A DNA stretch of 64,000 nt. Origin: Ecdyonurus torrentis (Eukaryota > Arthropoda > Insecta > Ephemeroptera > Heptageniidae). Positions within the stretch are counted from its first letter, which is position 1. The number at the start of each line of letters is the position of its first letter. Of the stretch, positions 1 to 11,807 are shown piece after piece. The translations under genes were made by a program, and so were the position numbers. The notes below the pieces were generated by a model. It did no database searches and was not told the DNA's origin. It saw only the letters and a list, made by a program, of their open reading frames with translations. The stretch lies in contig OX439129.1 of NCBI GenBank assembly GCA_949318235.1, forward strand, positions 32,700,254 through 32,764,253, in the 5' to 3' direction.

Positions 1-1
1 T

Positions 2-673
2 GCACTCATGCACAACGGAGGATACTACACAGGGATACCACCAGCAAATATGAGTAAAGGATTCGTCGCGTTTGGTACACCGTATTGTTTCCTCATTATA
101 AACACTGTAATGCTTACTGCTTACATCATGGATGAAGGCTTCTCAAAGCGTATCGTAAGTATTGTATTTGTTTTGTAAGATGCAAAGTATTAAATTGCAT
201 TAAAAATTGCAATTTTATACGAAATATTTTTAAAATTATAATACTCGTTAAAGCAGGTAACAATATATAACAATAAAAATGAGTAAAATATTCTGCAAAA
301 TTAAATAATTTACAATAATGTAACAAAACGCAATAAAATATAAAAATTCACAACTGTATCATTTTAAATTTCAATTATAAATCACTGTACTTGTTAATTT
401 TATACACTCAAAATAAAAATCAAATTATATTCCACACTGCCAACACAATATTATAATAAAAAATATACAATGATAATAATTATTTTGCAGCTGATGCTAA
501 TTTGTTTCGTGGGTGGTGTGTTGTACATCACCGCTGGAGCACTTCTCATTGAATTCTGGGACAGAACGCTACTAAAACTACCCAATGATCTTACACTAGG
601 ATCTGGAATACTTGGAATCATTATTGGTGTAATTTATCTAGTTGATACAGGTTTTACTTTTAAATTTGATTAA
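2..673 (+). CDS. Snakeskin/MARVEL-like four-TM protein, gene 1 (5' end outside window)
   Basis: Partial gene with exons 2-154 and 491-673, joined by a phase-0 GT-AG intron (donor ATC|GTAAGT, acceptor TTTTGCAG|CTG). The 111 visible residues hold TM2 (GTPYCFLIINTVMLTAYIMD), a short cytosolic turn ending FSKRI at the intron, TM3 (FVGGVLYITAGALLIEFW) and TM4 with an internal Asp (IYLVDTG). The C-terminus KFD follows TM4 directly. The first exon, with the start and TM1, must lie before the window. The layout matches the six genes downstream, so it belongs to the same tandem family. By analogy with Snakeskin it probably sits in a cell junction or apical membrane, but that is inference. The exons are clear; the function is not established. 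Confidence 0.85.
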
Positions 674-1603
674 ATAAAAAAAAAATCAATTTTAATGACA
701 TTCTAAAATCAAATAAATTAAGAATTAAATGTAGCATGAATCATATCACAACCTATGTCTTCATTAATTTTATGTTTCATATTTTTACTATATCATATTT
801 CTATGTTGTTTTCAAGTTTTGTACCTCAATATATTTTAAATATATGGTAAAATAAAATTTGTTATTTTGGGCGCCACGATAAACTTTAAAATTCAATTTT
901 TCTAGTACGTTCAAAAAAAATTTTCTTCCTATAATTGAATTTTGTTTTAAGTATCACCACTGCACTGTAAAAAAAAAAGCCTAAAATATTAACTAATAAT
1001 GCAAAATATTGCACGAAATGCTCATACTTAAAATTTATAAAAAAAAATATAATAAAATTGTTTGCAATATAGTTGCAATTTATTACAGCTAGAATACCTA
1101 TTAAATAATGAATTTTATTTAAGTAATGTTTATGTAAATAACAGTTATTTATATCTTAAGTACTTAATCCATTTATTGCAATATTTTGTGTCATGTTACA
1201 TTATTCAGTGTGGTAATTGATATTCATATTTGATAATGCCATGTACAGTATTTAAATACCAATTTACTTTATAATGTTTTCAAAATTATTTCATGTATAA
1301 TATAATATATTGTCTAAAACCACAACTTATAGTATTCTGTTAGTCTCCATTAGTAGTAAAAAGTAACATACTAAACATCCAGAAACTTATATTTTGGTGA
1401 AAAAGTAAACACGATTTTTAGTAAATAATAATTCAAGTGCTTCATTTCACAGCCATTGGGTGGTTCCACTTATCGATTTAATCTTGCGCTTCGACGCCAT
1501 ACTTAAGCAGTAGTACATAGCATTTACCATACCAAAATTGTAACTATTATTATTATTGAGAGTTTGTAATTTAACGCCTATTTTACACGGGAAGTTTAAT
1601 GAA

Positions 1604-1748
1604 AGGGTTTAGCTTTCGTGTTACACCGTGTTATATAAGCAGTAAACTGACATTGAAAAGGAATTCGGCTCGTCCCGGTCGAGCCGAATTCCTTTTCAAT
1701 GTCAGTTTACTGCTTATATAACACGGTGTAACACGAAAGCTAAACCCT
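1604..1748. repeat. Perfect inverted repeat, 69-bp arms, 7-bp spacer
   Basis: Bases 1604-1672 are the exact reverse complement of 1680-1748; the spacer 1673-1679 reads TCCCGGT. Each arm carries a TATA-like TTATATAAG and ends with GAATTCGGCTCG at the centre. The match stops abruptly at both outer ends (A1603 faces A1749), and no target-site duplication is obvious. It could be a fold-back or MITE-type element, a recent inverted duplication, or a library or assembly artefact. Confidence 0.97.
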
Positions 1749-2527
1749 ATTATTATTATTATTAATTAGTTTTTGCAAATTTAAAAAAAAAAAAAATCTC
1801 ATGAATTATTGTTGTTTTTTATAGTTTAAAATGAGTTGTTGAAGCACAAGAAAAATAACAAAATTATAGAATCACATTAATTTTCCTATGAAAAACGCTA
1901 AAAATTATGTTTTCTATGCTAGGCTATGTTTTTATTTACTTAAGCATGGCGCTAGCACGCAATGTCATGTAACCACTCCATTATTTACACAATATATAAA
2001 TATATTTGCACGTCTTTAACTTTCAAATGTAAAACATGCTGCCATGACAAGGTGATGGGTCCAGCATTCAGTCCTATCAGCGTCCTTGTGTTTTATACTT
2101 TGCAGTATACGTATAAGAAACTTTGTATTCATCTAATGAATCATGCAATTTGTTGTTTATTGTTAACTATATTTAAATAAAATTATTTTATAAGTACGAT
2201 GTTGTTTATTTGTCAAAGAAATTTATGCGTACTTGCAATTTATTATGTCTGTTTGAAATTTTGTTTTGGTAAAACAAAAATCAAACAATTATGATAAAAG
2301 AGAACTACAGTTTTAGATTTTTTTTTACCCATTTTAGAAACAGTTTCAGCTTTATGATCTCTCCTTTACGTTTCACGTAATTATTATTTTGCATTCAACT
2401 TTATTTTATTCATTGTTATTATTACTATTTTTCGGAAAGGAGCAAAATAATAGTAGACAAATAAAATAATTTAGAGCAATAAATTTCATTTGAAATAAGT
2501 TCCCATCACACTGAAATTGTTCTAAGG

Positions 2528-2528
<1 letters not shown>

Positions 2529-2567
<39 letters not shown>
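2529..2567. repeat. (GA)n microsatellite
   Basis: About 39 bp of uninterrupted GA dinucleotides, some 580 bp upstream of the gene 2 start. Confidence 0.97.
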
Positions 2568-2569
<2 letters not shown>

Positions 2570-3067
2570 AATTTACAATTATTTAGCTCACTATCTCACT
2601 GTCAGTGCAAGGAAGAGACAGAGAGTTACTTTGACTACACTATGTTGGCTCTACAAAACTGTACACAGGATTGTGATAATATGTTTTACCATTCAAACTG
2701 TTGCGCTAAATTAGCAATGTTATTCTTATGAGAAAAACACGCGCTGCATTTTAATGGTCAGTCATCGAACAGTCATGTGCACAGCAAAATATTTTTCACC
2801 ACTAAAGTAGTAGCGATTCGCTGCGGTAAAGTCACTCTATTTTACATGAAAAAGTAAAGCAGTTGACAAAAATCAACAAAATAATATTTTGAAGAAGCAC
2901 ATATATAGCTATTTCTTATAAAACATAATTTATGAATTTACTTTTTTCCGTGTAGGTGAGATGAGAAATACTGTCGTAATTACTAGAAAATCTAGTAAGC
3001 TCCACACATATAGCATTTTATTGTATATTATAGAGATAAAACAAGGCAAAGTTACTCAGCCTACGTG

Positions 3068-3088
3068 TGATAAGAAATGATTGATAAG
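3068..3088 (+). promoter_or_regulatory. Two TGATAAG GATA-factor sites before gene 2
   Basis: TGATAAG occurs at 3068-3074 and 3082-3088, that is 83 and 69 bases before the ATG at 3151. The same motif lies in front of neighbouring paralogues. GATA factors drive midgut genes in insects, so a role in gut expression is a reasonable inference. Confidence 0.5.
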
Positions 3089-3150
3089 AGTTTGAGGTGA
3101 GCAAAGAGTCTGTTGGGTGAACGTCAGTTTCAAAGCAATGTTTAGAAACC

Positions 3151-4168
3151 ATGAGATTTGACGAATTGTTTGTTCAAGAACAGAGAGTTAGACGAACATC
3201 GTTTGTCGTCAAAATCCTCGTAGCTGTAAGTTATACTTTTTAATGCATATTATATTTATTATATACAGCTTAAATTTATTATTGAAATAATTCGAGTTGC
3301 AAGAACAGAGCAGTAATATTTTGCCATTGTTTAACGTTTCTTAACGATACAATTTATATTTACAACGTAATAAATGACAAATTGGAAACTTAAAAATTTT
3401 CACTGATTTTAAACATTTAAACCCGCAAGTCTACATGGATTGTCCCGTAGAGGCAGTTTTGTTTTTTAAATTGCGTTATAGAAGTTATATATTGATTAAT
3501 TATTATTATTTTTACATGCTAACTAAAATTACTTTAATAAACATCCTATGTATAGTATTATTCTAATTATATGCTAATTAATTTAAATTAACAACAAAGT
3601 TATAAAGTTAAATTTACATTTTACGTATAATTAATTGTATTACGATTTCTTTTGTAATGTAAAAGATATTCATTTATTGGTATTTTCCCTTATAGGTTGT
3701 GTCATGCTTATGCCTAGTGACATATTCTCTCGCAGCTGCGACGGAAACTCATGCACCTCGCCTCGCACTGGGATGGATTACATTGGGATCACAAGTTATC
3801 GTCAGTGGTTCTTACTTCATTGGTCATGTTATCGATGAACAAACCCCTAAGTTAACAGTAAGATAATTACAATTTAACGCTCAGAAATAATAAATCAGCT
3901 ATATAAATAATTTATTTTCTTATTATTTCAGTTGGTGCACAACATTCGAGGATGTGCATTATTTCTAGCGAGTGGTGTATGCAGTGTGGTCAGTTTTACT
4001 GAGGCAGAGCAGCCTATACCTGCTTGGGAAGAACAAGGCTTAAGTGCATTACTTGCAACAGGAATCTTGTCTTTACTGATTGCAGCAATGCAAGCACTCG
4101 ATGTTTTCTTTGCAGCTCGACTTTGGAGAACTCCAGGGTCACCCACCCCTACCTGGGCGTTAAGATAA
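3151..4168 (+). CDS. Snakeskin/MARVEL-like four-TM protein, gene 2 (157 aa)
   Basis: Exons 3151-3225, 3696-3857 and 3932-4168, all junctions phase 0 (A|GTAAGT; TTATAG|GTT; ACA|GTAAGA; TTTCAG|TTG). The protein starts MRFDELFVQEQRVRR, then TM1 around SFVVKILVAVVSCLCLVTYS, a short loop, TM2 (LGWITLGSQVIVSGSYFIGH), the intracellular turn DEQTPKLT at the second intron, TM3 (GCALFLASGVCSVVSF), an extracellular loop with an acidic Pro-containing segment, and TM4 (GILSLLIAAMQALDVFFAA) with Asp inside. Length and layout match Snakeskin (about 160 aa). It is the compact form of the array, with no long tail. Probable membrane or junction component; the family assignment rests on topology and gene structure rather than close identity. 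Confidence 0.85.
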
Positions 4169-5100
4169 ACATAATGAAATGTCACGGGACAAAAATAAAT
4201 GCTGTACAATATAGATATTATGTTACTGCAACATAAAAGTTGTTGCTTGCTTACTATACTTTACTCTTGTAAAATTGTAACTTTGCAGTGTAGCTGTATT
4301 TCTGAAAGGTAACTTTGCTGTACAGCATAGTAGAGCCAACATGTTTACAATTTAGTCTTCTTTTTCCGTGATGACTTCAAATAGATATGTCAAATCCATT
4401 CGTCTACCACCTTTTATTCGACGAGGTTATTTAATAATAAGACAAGAAAGAAAGTTGTTGTTTTGTTTGTTTTGTCCAACGACAATTATACATCACAATT
4501 GATTATTTAGTTTTATTGACTGCAAAAAAACAGGGAAGTTAGATCAACTAATAGTTTATATTTAATATTTTCTTCTTTTAAAACATCTTTGTATTCTTTT
4601 TATTAATTTAATTTCCTGTAACAGCCATTTTTTCCTGAACTGACTGAAACTAAATATTTACGTTATAATAAAATAAATTAAATCAAACAAGTGTACTCAA
4701 ATTATTTTTACCTTTCCTTTCATCCTGACCTTACATGGTATTTATATTTATTTGTGTTTATATTTATTTATTTAAGAAGTTGCTCTCACAAAATTAAATT
4801 CACTAATTTATATCATTATTCTTGTTTAAAGCTACGATACCACTCATAAACAGAATGCAAAAAATAATAATAATATTTTAAAAGCTCAAAGTCTTTGTGA
4901 CCACTAGACAAACTACAAACATCATTCCTACCCTCTATATAATTAAAATATTTGTAAATATTGTTCTAATGAATTTTAAAAATTATCTAACATAAATATA
5001 TTAAAATCCAACGACTGCATTGGTTGGTTTAACTTTTGAGCATCAAACAAAATCTAAACGAAACTGATAGCAGAAATGTTATTGGCTGTAGAAGAACAGT
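4169..5100. other. Intergenic, no gene seen
   Basis: A+T-rich spacer between genes 2 and 3. The short open frame on the - strand at 3928-4209 is antisense to the last exon of gene 2 and is not a gene. Confidence 0.7.
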
Positions 5101-5118
5101 GGAGCTTGGCGACGATAG

Positions 5119-5174
5119 TGATAAGATACAAGATTAACAGTGCAGTCTGCTGATTTTAGCTTCAAACTAAACAG
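5119..5174 (+). promoter_or_regulatory. GATA site and probable 5' UTR exon of gene 3
   Basis: TGATAAG at 5119-5125 is followed within about 50 bases by a good donor (AACAG|GTGATA, intron starting 5175). The coding exon of gene 3 begins only two bases after an acceptor (TTTTCAG at 5583), so a non-coding first exon is required, and this segment is the best candidate. The start of transcription is not defined. Confidence 0.45.
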
Positions 5175-5584
5175 GTGATATACGCAATTTATGGAATTTT
5201 GCATTGCACGATAAATTGTCTTTTTAAATATTGATATATTATGTGGTTTGTATAGCATTAAACATTATATTTTTGATTATATGTACCTCTGAAAAGTGTG
5301 GTCAAGATGTATTAATTACCACGTTTATTATTGCTTCGGCGCGGCATTGAAGTGGCTTATAAACAATACGAATATAATTTTAATAGACGGAAAGTGTGTT
5401 ATACTCTAAGTACAGGCAACAGGAAATAACAATCATTATTATTTTTATCTATTACTGTGCCACACTCACATCAAAACAATTATTTAGCTCGTATTATATA
5501 ATTTATAGAGTAAAAACAATCTTATTTTCTTTCACATAATTGATACATAAATTGAGTGACATTCTTGTTTTATATATTTTCAGG

Positions 5585-6158
5585 ATGGATGAGAGTTACC
5601 TGGTTAACCCCTCGGTGTCACATGGCTCTCTCGAGGAGAACGATGACAGAGAAAGCGTGCCTCGACCTGTGCTTTTCATCAAAATCATTCAACTTGTAAG
5701 TCGCAAGCGCAATAACATTCCATACACCCTCTACACACTTTTGAATGTGACAACATAATTACAATTACTGTCACTAGTGGAATGTATCAAATGTTGTTAT
5801 CAACTTAATATACAATATATTTCACTGTATCAATAATAGTAATAATTTTAATTGGCAAATATGATTTATTTGCAGCTGTAATGTAAGCTCAAGTTAGATA
5901 AGTTATGTTATAAATGAAATATTTGTTTCTTCCTTATTACAGATATTTGCATGCGGCTGTCTGGCTGCTTATGTGGATGCAGCTTATGTAGAGAAAGACG
6001 AAGTTAAAATAGGACTCTGTTGGGCAACTTTCGGTTCACAACTTATTATTCTCACCTCCATCCTTGCAGGATATATTATTGGAGAGACGACGCCACGACT
6101 AGTGGTAAGTGTTAATTATTTTTTTCATTTATTTATTTTTATTTTCGCCGTCAATTAC

Positions 6159-6203
<45 letters not shown>

Positions 6204-6661
6204 ATATAATAATAATATAATCTATATTATTAAAAGAACAGAATCTTTCATTGAAAAAAATAATAATAATAAAAAAAAAAAAAAAAAAAAACGCACATTT
6301 ACAATTGCAAATAAATAAAAGAATAACGTTTACGTTTTCTGCACAAGATCGCTGAAAGCTAATTCAGTATAAATAATAATTTATGTTTATTAACATTTGT
6401 GATTGCGTTACTTTATAGATTGTCCACAACGGTCTCGGAGGTATATTGTACACAGCCACAGGTGCCTGCAACCTGGACACTTGGTGGAACTACCAGCAAG
6501 CCATGCTGGGCATCCCGACAGACGGTCAATCGGACTGGAACGCAGACATGCTTCTGGTCACTGGCATTCTCTCGCTAATGAATGCTTCACTTCTATTCGC
6601 GGATACCATAGTGGCGACTGTTTTGTGGCGACTCAGCGTGCGAACTCGAACATGGAGCTAA
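5585..6661 (+). CDS. Snakeskin/MARVEL-like four-TM protein, gene 3 (171 aa)
   Basis: Coding exons 5585-5695, 5943-6104 and 6419-6661, all junctions phase 0. The N-terminal 30 residues are acidic and Ser rich (ENDDRESVPRP). TM1 spans the first intron (PVLFIKIIQL|IFACGCLAAYV), TM2 is ATFGSQLIILTSILAGYIIG, the turn GETTPRLV precedes intron 2, TM3 is GLGGILYTATGACNLDTWW, and TM4 is ILSLMNASLLFADTIVATVLW with the conserved Asp. A loop of about 30 residues with several Trp joins TM3 and TM4. The ATG lies one base after the acceptor at 5583, implying an untranslated upstream exon. Its second intron carries a 40-base T run. Confidence 0.87.
6161..6200. repeat. Poly-T tract (40 bases) in gene 3 intron
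   Basis: Forty consecutive T, followed about 70 bases later by a run of 19 A. The open frames across it encode only poly-Phe and are meaningless. Confidence 0.95.
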
Positions 6662-7048
6662 TTCTTTATTTATTTGTGCTCTCTGTGTTTTGCCTGTACT
6701 AACCTTTTTCCCTTTCCAAGATAAATCATAATATTTGAAATAATGATTTATTATGAATGGCAACATATTTAAATATGCAGTTTATGTTAAATAAAATATA
6801 AATATTAGTTAAAAAAATACGAGTCAAACTATTGGATATAAGCCTACAATTTAAACTAATTATAGAACTTGCATATTTATATTTTAATTATTAACAAATA
6901 GAAACCCAAATGACTGTACTACTTTTTAATTAATGGAATATAATATTATGTAAATAAAATACAAAAAAAAATAAATTAATATTTTGCTAATAAGAGTTAT
7001 TATTATTATTCATTTCCTTGGTTGGTTTGTTATGGGAGGGGTAAATGT

Positions 7049-7055
7049 TGATAAG
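7049..7055 (+). promoter_or_regulatory. TGATAAG site before gene 4
   Basis: TGATAAG lies 86 bases before the ATG of gene 4 and is followed by a second GATA core (GATAAGATAGG). Placement is almost the same as in gene 2. Role inferred from the recurrence. Confidence 0.45.
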
Positions 7056-7134
7056 ATAGGAAGAGAATGTTAGTGCTATATGCAACACTTGAAGGCAGCA
7101 CCGATATAACAAGTAAAGCAGCAGTTGAGCCGCC

Positions 7135-8207
7135 ATGTCGGATTTGGATACCCGTGAATCCAGTGACATGTCACATGTCCATGAAACACCTGTGCAGGTT
7201 TATAATCAATCACCAAGGGCAAAACGAAGGATTTTAGAAGAGGAACAGGTAAGCTTAAAGTATTGTTTAAGTAAAACTTTAACGTGGGAACTTTAAGCGT
7301 TACATAAACAAATAATTCAGGAGCATATTATTGGTATAACGTTAAATAATAAAAAAAAAATAAAAAAAAAAAAAAGCTAAACGGTATGTAAAGCAGTGAT
7401 GATTAATTACTGAACTTTGTAAAGAAGCACAATTACTTGCATATAAGTGATTTAAATATAAATTTCACGTTTAATGAATAATAAATAATACAGTGCAATC
7501 ATTTTTACTATAAATATAAAATGAAATTGAACCCATATACACAGGAAACCCAATTTGGTACCCAAGTGGAGGAGGTTACACCTCGAAGTAGCCGAGTCTC
7601 TCACGAAAAAAATGACGTTGCCAACAACGATGCACAAGCAGAAAGTATCAGCACACATCCCCTCACGTAAGAAGATGCATTGAGATAATGTCATTTTGTA
7701 TAGTATTTATATTGTATTGCAACGAAATGCACTAATGCATATGACAAATATAATTTAAAGTTCACAAAAATAAGTATTTGTGATTTTTCTTACAGCACTG
7801 GCACGATGCCACCTATTGACACCGAACTACAGAAGGACAACGAAGAAAAAGGCCCTGTGCAACTAGTTAGCAAGCAGAGTCGACCATTTTTAATGTTTAA
7901 AATTGTTCAATGTGTAAGTATATGACAAATTGTTTATTTCTTTTCTTTTCCATTTTTCAACTATAAAATCAGTGTATTTCTCTTCAAATTTAATACATAA
8001 ATGTCTATACGAATATACCATACATGTAAATAGTATAAAGAGAAGTAAATTACACTAAAAATTGTCGTGAATTAATCTGCCACATTTTGTCGTTAATTGA
8101 AACATGTACATAATTATATATTGTAATTATAGTATAATCATGGTGTATTGCACTAAAAAAAATAGCATACTGTCATTGCACTGATATTTTTACAATTTAT
8201 TTTCTTT

Positions 8208-8255
<48 letters not shown>

Positions 8256-8865
8256 GTTCTCCTCTTTTATCTAATATTAATTTATTAATTAAAATATTAC
8301 ATTTCTACGTTTGTCAGATATTTGCCGCTGTTGTACTTCCACTGAACGCATGCACGTGGCCTGTGATGCTACTTCGAGGTAACATACATCTCGCCATGCA
8401 ACCCCCACTCGCCTGCGTTACCTTTCTCATCTACTGTCCCGTCGTTTTCTTCGGGTACCTTGCAGGATTACCCACTCCAGCCGCAGTGGTAAGTTATTGA
8501 CGTGATATTTATCCCAATATTTCGTCAAACTAATTTGTAATTTCTTGCAGATGTTGCTACTTGACATGCTGGGATGTGTGTACTTCACCTTGGCTTCAAT
8601 CACGAGTGGTGTGTACTGGGCTGACGTAGAGTGGCTCCTTGGACAGACAAACAGCTTGGAGCCTCCACTCATGGAGTTGGAAAACATTAAAAAGGCACTA
8701 CAAGCCATTGGTTTGGAGCCCGATGTTCACCTTACGGCGGATAAACTTCTGATGCAGTGTCTTTTGTGCTCAAGTGCAGCAGTAATGTTTCTAGGAGATG
8801 TATTTCTTACCATGAAATATTTAGTATTTCGTAGAACACCTTATACCCATAAGACTTTACTGTAA
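7135..8865 (+). CDS. Snakeskin/MARVEL-like four-TM protein with long N-terminal tail, gene 4 (279 aa)
   Basis: Exons 7135-7248, 7545-7666, 7796-7913, 8318-8488 and 8551-8865; phases 0, 2, 0, 0. The ATG has context GCCGCCATGTCG. The first 110 residues are hydrophilic, rich in Glu, Ser and Thr, with a basic stretch PRAKRR, and look cytosolic. TM1 spans the third intron (FLMFKIVQC|IFAAVVLPL), TM2 is PPLACVTFLIYCPVVFFGYL, then GLPTPAAV at the intron, TM3 is MLGCVYFTLASITSGVYW, a long loop of about 45 residues holds two Pro-Leu segments, and TM4 is CSSAAVMFLGDVFLTMKYL with the family Asp. Two extra introns lie in the tail; the two membrane introns match the paralogues. A (CT)n tract of about 42 bases lies 65 bases before exon 4. 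The role of the tail is unknown. Confidence 0.87.
8212..8253. repeat. (CT)n microsatellite in gene 4 intron
   Basis: About 42 bp of CT dinucleotides upstream of the acceptor at 8317; it may extend the pyrimidine tract of the intron. Confidence 0.95.
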
Positions 8866-9720
8866 TCAGTAATTACAGTATGATATTTATACAATTTTAT
8901 GTAATATGATTAAACTTGCGATCAAATTTTATTTATAAGAGCCAAAATGACAAACAAACAAGTGTACAAAAAAGTAAAAAAACAAACAAAAAAAAAAAAA
9001 AAAAAAAAATATGGTAATGCAAAGCCAAGGAAAATATTTTGATACTGAGGAAGGATTTTTTTTTTAATGAGTATTTTTTTCATTATCATTCAATAATATT
9101 CATATAAATAAAAAAATATATAATATTCATATTGTAAGTATTAAATTGTATAATCTACATTAAAAAAACAAATACACAAATTTGCAGGGTGATATTTATT
9201 AACCCTGACTTACACATGGCTAAATATATTTTCTACCTACATATTGTCTTATTTTATTATATCGCCAATATGCTTTCTATTTTGCTTGAATGTACAAAAT
9301 ATACCTAATCTTATTAAATAAAATAAATTTAAAAAAAACAAAATTTTATTTCTATCTGGTACTTTTGCATGAAAAGTTTGAAACTAGGAAAAATATCGGA
9401 ATTAACATTTTTAGCAGAATATTACTTTTGAGGCGGAGGGGAATAAATCTGGCATTATGATAATGGAAAAACTTTCATGATATTTCATGCAGTAGCAAAA
9501 ATCGTTCCCATTTTGTAATTAACAAATATATTTCAAACATTAAAAAATATAAAAGGAAGAAAAAAAAAGTTGAAGAAACTTTCCTTTACAAAATGCAGAT
9601 AAAGTAAATTGCGTCACAAAATTTGTTTAAAGTACAGTATGAGCGACTTAAAAAAAAAGTGGTTAAGGTGCGATATCTCTTTGGTGTGTATATGATTAGG
9701 CAGCGATCGGGTTGTCAGAG
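8866..9720. other. Intergenic, no gene seen
   Basis: A+T-rich spacer after gene 4 with a 22-base A run near 8990-9009. No exon or family motif is visible. Confidence 0.65.
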
Positions 9721-9732
9721 CAAGCTAAAACG

Positions 9733-9754
9733 TTATCTCGTCTACATAGATAAG
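9733..9754 (+). promoter_or_regulatory. Paired GATA sites before gene 5
   Basis: TTATCT (reverse complement AGATAA) at 9733-9738 and AGATAAG at 9748-9754, about 175 bases before the proposed ATG at 9929. Two opposed sites so close resemble the doublet in front of gene 2. Confidence 0.45.
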
Positions 9755-9928
9755 GTTTTGTAATATTCGACATTTAGAAGAGAACGAACGAATGATTCTT
9801 ATGAGGTAAAATTGGAATAACATGGCCGTGCTGTGACCACATCCTCAGGGTACCACAGTGTCCTCTCTGACAGAGTATACTCTTGTACTAAACTTCCTGC
9901 AAGAATAGTTCCAGTTAAGTATGTGAGT

Positions 9929-11300
9929 ATGAACAATACAGTAGCCTCAAAGATGGTAAGTCGCGTCACAGCGGCTGATATCATTCAAAATTCATATAAT
10001 ACTTTAGTTAATACTCCAGGAACCTCATGTAATGATTTAATTGAAGCGAATACTATCTTTGAGCGATATGCAGGTACAGTAATATTGATTTTAAATTAGC
10101 TTTCAAAATATTTTTTAATTAAAGTTAATTTATTTAAGGACATGCTAAAAAGAGCATTTTATAAACAATTTACATACATAATAGTATTTACCAGTAACTA
10201 TTGTTATTCATAAAAAAGTGTGTAAATGTTATATTTTTGGTGTACAGTAAAGAAAAATATTCAAAAAAATGGATTGTATAGCGCAATTATTTGCTTTTGA
10301 TATACTTTTTAATAAAACAATGTTGAGGAAAAAGAGTTCATTTTCTTTACTGTTTATTTATCGCTGCCAGTGGCTTAAAAAAAATTGCTAAAGCAAAGCA
10401 GTGTTATTTTGTAGGGATTTTGCATGCGATATTGAATTCAGTTTCTTATATGTTTCAGCAAGAATGGCGAATTTTCTCCGGCAGCTATGGCAGAGTTTTA
10501 AGAGGCCACACGTTTTATCGAAATTACTTATTTTGGTAAGTCTGTAATAACAACTCTTTATAGTATATAACATAATATACATTAAAACAGCACTAATTTG
10601 TAATTGAAATTAGTTTGTCATTTTGCCTGACAATTTAAAAGAAAAGGAAATCACATCGTTATCCAATTACTAGCAATACTTGATAATGTCATTATAATCA
10701 CGTTTGATAACTAACGTCAATTTACAAATTGTGTGGGTCTAAACAATTCTATGCTTTGAATGTCAATGCTATGAGCAAAACTGACAAAAAATGAATCTAC
10801 TGTACAGCATATTAATTATGATGATAATTCCAGGCACTTTCCTCATCAGTACTGGGTAGTTATATAGGAGTCTTCCCATGGATATTTCAATTAGGAAATC
10901 ATCATCAAATGGTACTCACTCATGTAACTTGTGGTACAATGATTGCCATCACTGCAGCCACTTGGATAGGACATATATTTAATCAAGATATGCCTCGATA
11001 TTTAGTAAGTACACGATATAACTCGAAAGCTAAGTCCCTATAAAGACACTCTAAATATTGTTACAGTCGGTGGTATATGATGTCATTGGAGCTGTACTGT
11101 TCCTATCAGTGAGTGGAATAAGTTTTGCTGCATTTGCTCGCCGTCCTGTCGCAGCTACTCACGAAGTGATACAAGGGTATCACGTCAATGGATACATGGA
11201 TGCTGGACGTATGCTCGCCACTGCAATTTTAGCTTTGTTTACTGCAGGTGCTTATGTAGCTGATATTGTTCTCTTATTGAGAGTAAACTGTATAAAATAA
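9929..11300 (+). CDS. Snakeskin/MARVEL-like four-TM protein, gene 5 (about 208 aa)
   Basis: Exons 9929-10073, 10459-10535, 10834-11004 and 11067-11300; phases 1, 0, 0. The first exon frame stays open from 9821 to 10099 and its donor (GCAG|GTACAG) is phase-compatible with the acceptor at 10458, so a 48-residue hydrophilic N-terminus starting MNNTVASKMVS is proposed. The alternative is an ATG at 10463 (MANFLRQLWQSFKRP), giving about 159 aa. TM1 spans the second intron (VLSKLLIL|ALSSSVLGSYIGVF), TM2 is CGTMIAITAATWIGHIF, then NQDMPRYL at the intron, TM3 is VIGAVLFLSVSGISFAAF, and TM4 is MLATAILALFTAGAYVADIV with the conserved Asp. The body is secure; the start is uncertain. Confidence 0.8.
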
Positions 11301-11800
11301 TTAATGTTCTAAATTTATATTTAAGACAACTTATATTGTGTAAATTGTACAAAATACGTGTTAACTTAATAGTATTTATATTTTTCCACTTTAAAATATA
11401 GCAAATGTTAATTTTTTTTTCTGTTTTTCTGTTTTTAATTTAAAGACCACGCCATGACTTAAATAATTGCATAACTATCTCATTATAATGAGATATAATA
11501 TATTGTAAAACTAGTATCAGTAATAATAATATAAGAAAAAAATAGTAAAATGAAATTTGCAATAAAAAATTAAACTCAAATTAAATTTATTTTAATAATA
11601 AATTTATAATACTGAAGCTAATTACCACTATTTTACACCAAATATTGTTAAAATAATGTTTAACAATATTAAATCACAAGTATAACAGTCATATGAATGA
11701 AAAAAATGAATGTAATTAAATTAATCTGTGATATATAAATTGCTTACGTAATGTTCTATAATGTAATATGATCATGTATATAATATAAATAAAACAAATT
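11301..11800. other. Intergenic with two short palindromes
   Basis: 3' region of gene 5. It holds a 20-bp perfect palindrome at 11476-11495 (centre CATTATAATG) and a hairpin with 12-bp perfect arms and 6-base loop at 11641-11670. No gene is visible. Confidence 0.65.
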
Positions 11801-11807
11801 TGATACA

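Larger units (their letters stand above)
674..3060. other. Intergenic, A+T rich, with palindrome and GA repeat
   Basis: No coding exon is visible between genes 1 and 2. An AATAAA overlaps the stop of gene 1 (673-678). The segment holds the 145-bp palindrome at 1604-1748 and a GA microsatellite at about 2529-2567. A 72-residue open frame at 1962-2180 shows neither splice context nor family resemblance. Confidence 0.7.

Noticed and set aside
3928..4209. - strand 93-residue frame and second + frame at 4024-4236
   Set aside because: Both overlap the last exon of gene 2, whose frame carries the family TM motifs.
6109..6318. Frames with poly-Phe or poly-Lys
   Set aside because: Produced by the poly-T and poly-A tracts in the gene 3 intron.
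9799..9984. - strand hydrophobic 61-residue frame
   Set aside because: Antisense to the proposed first exon of gene 5; no splice sites, no partner exon.
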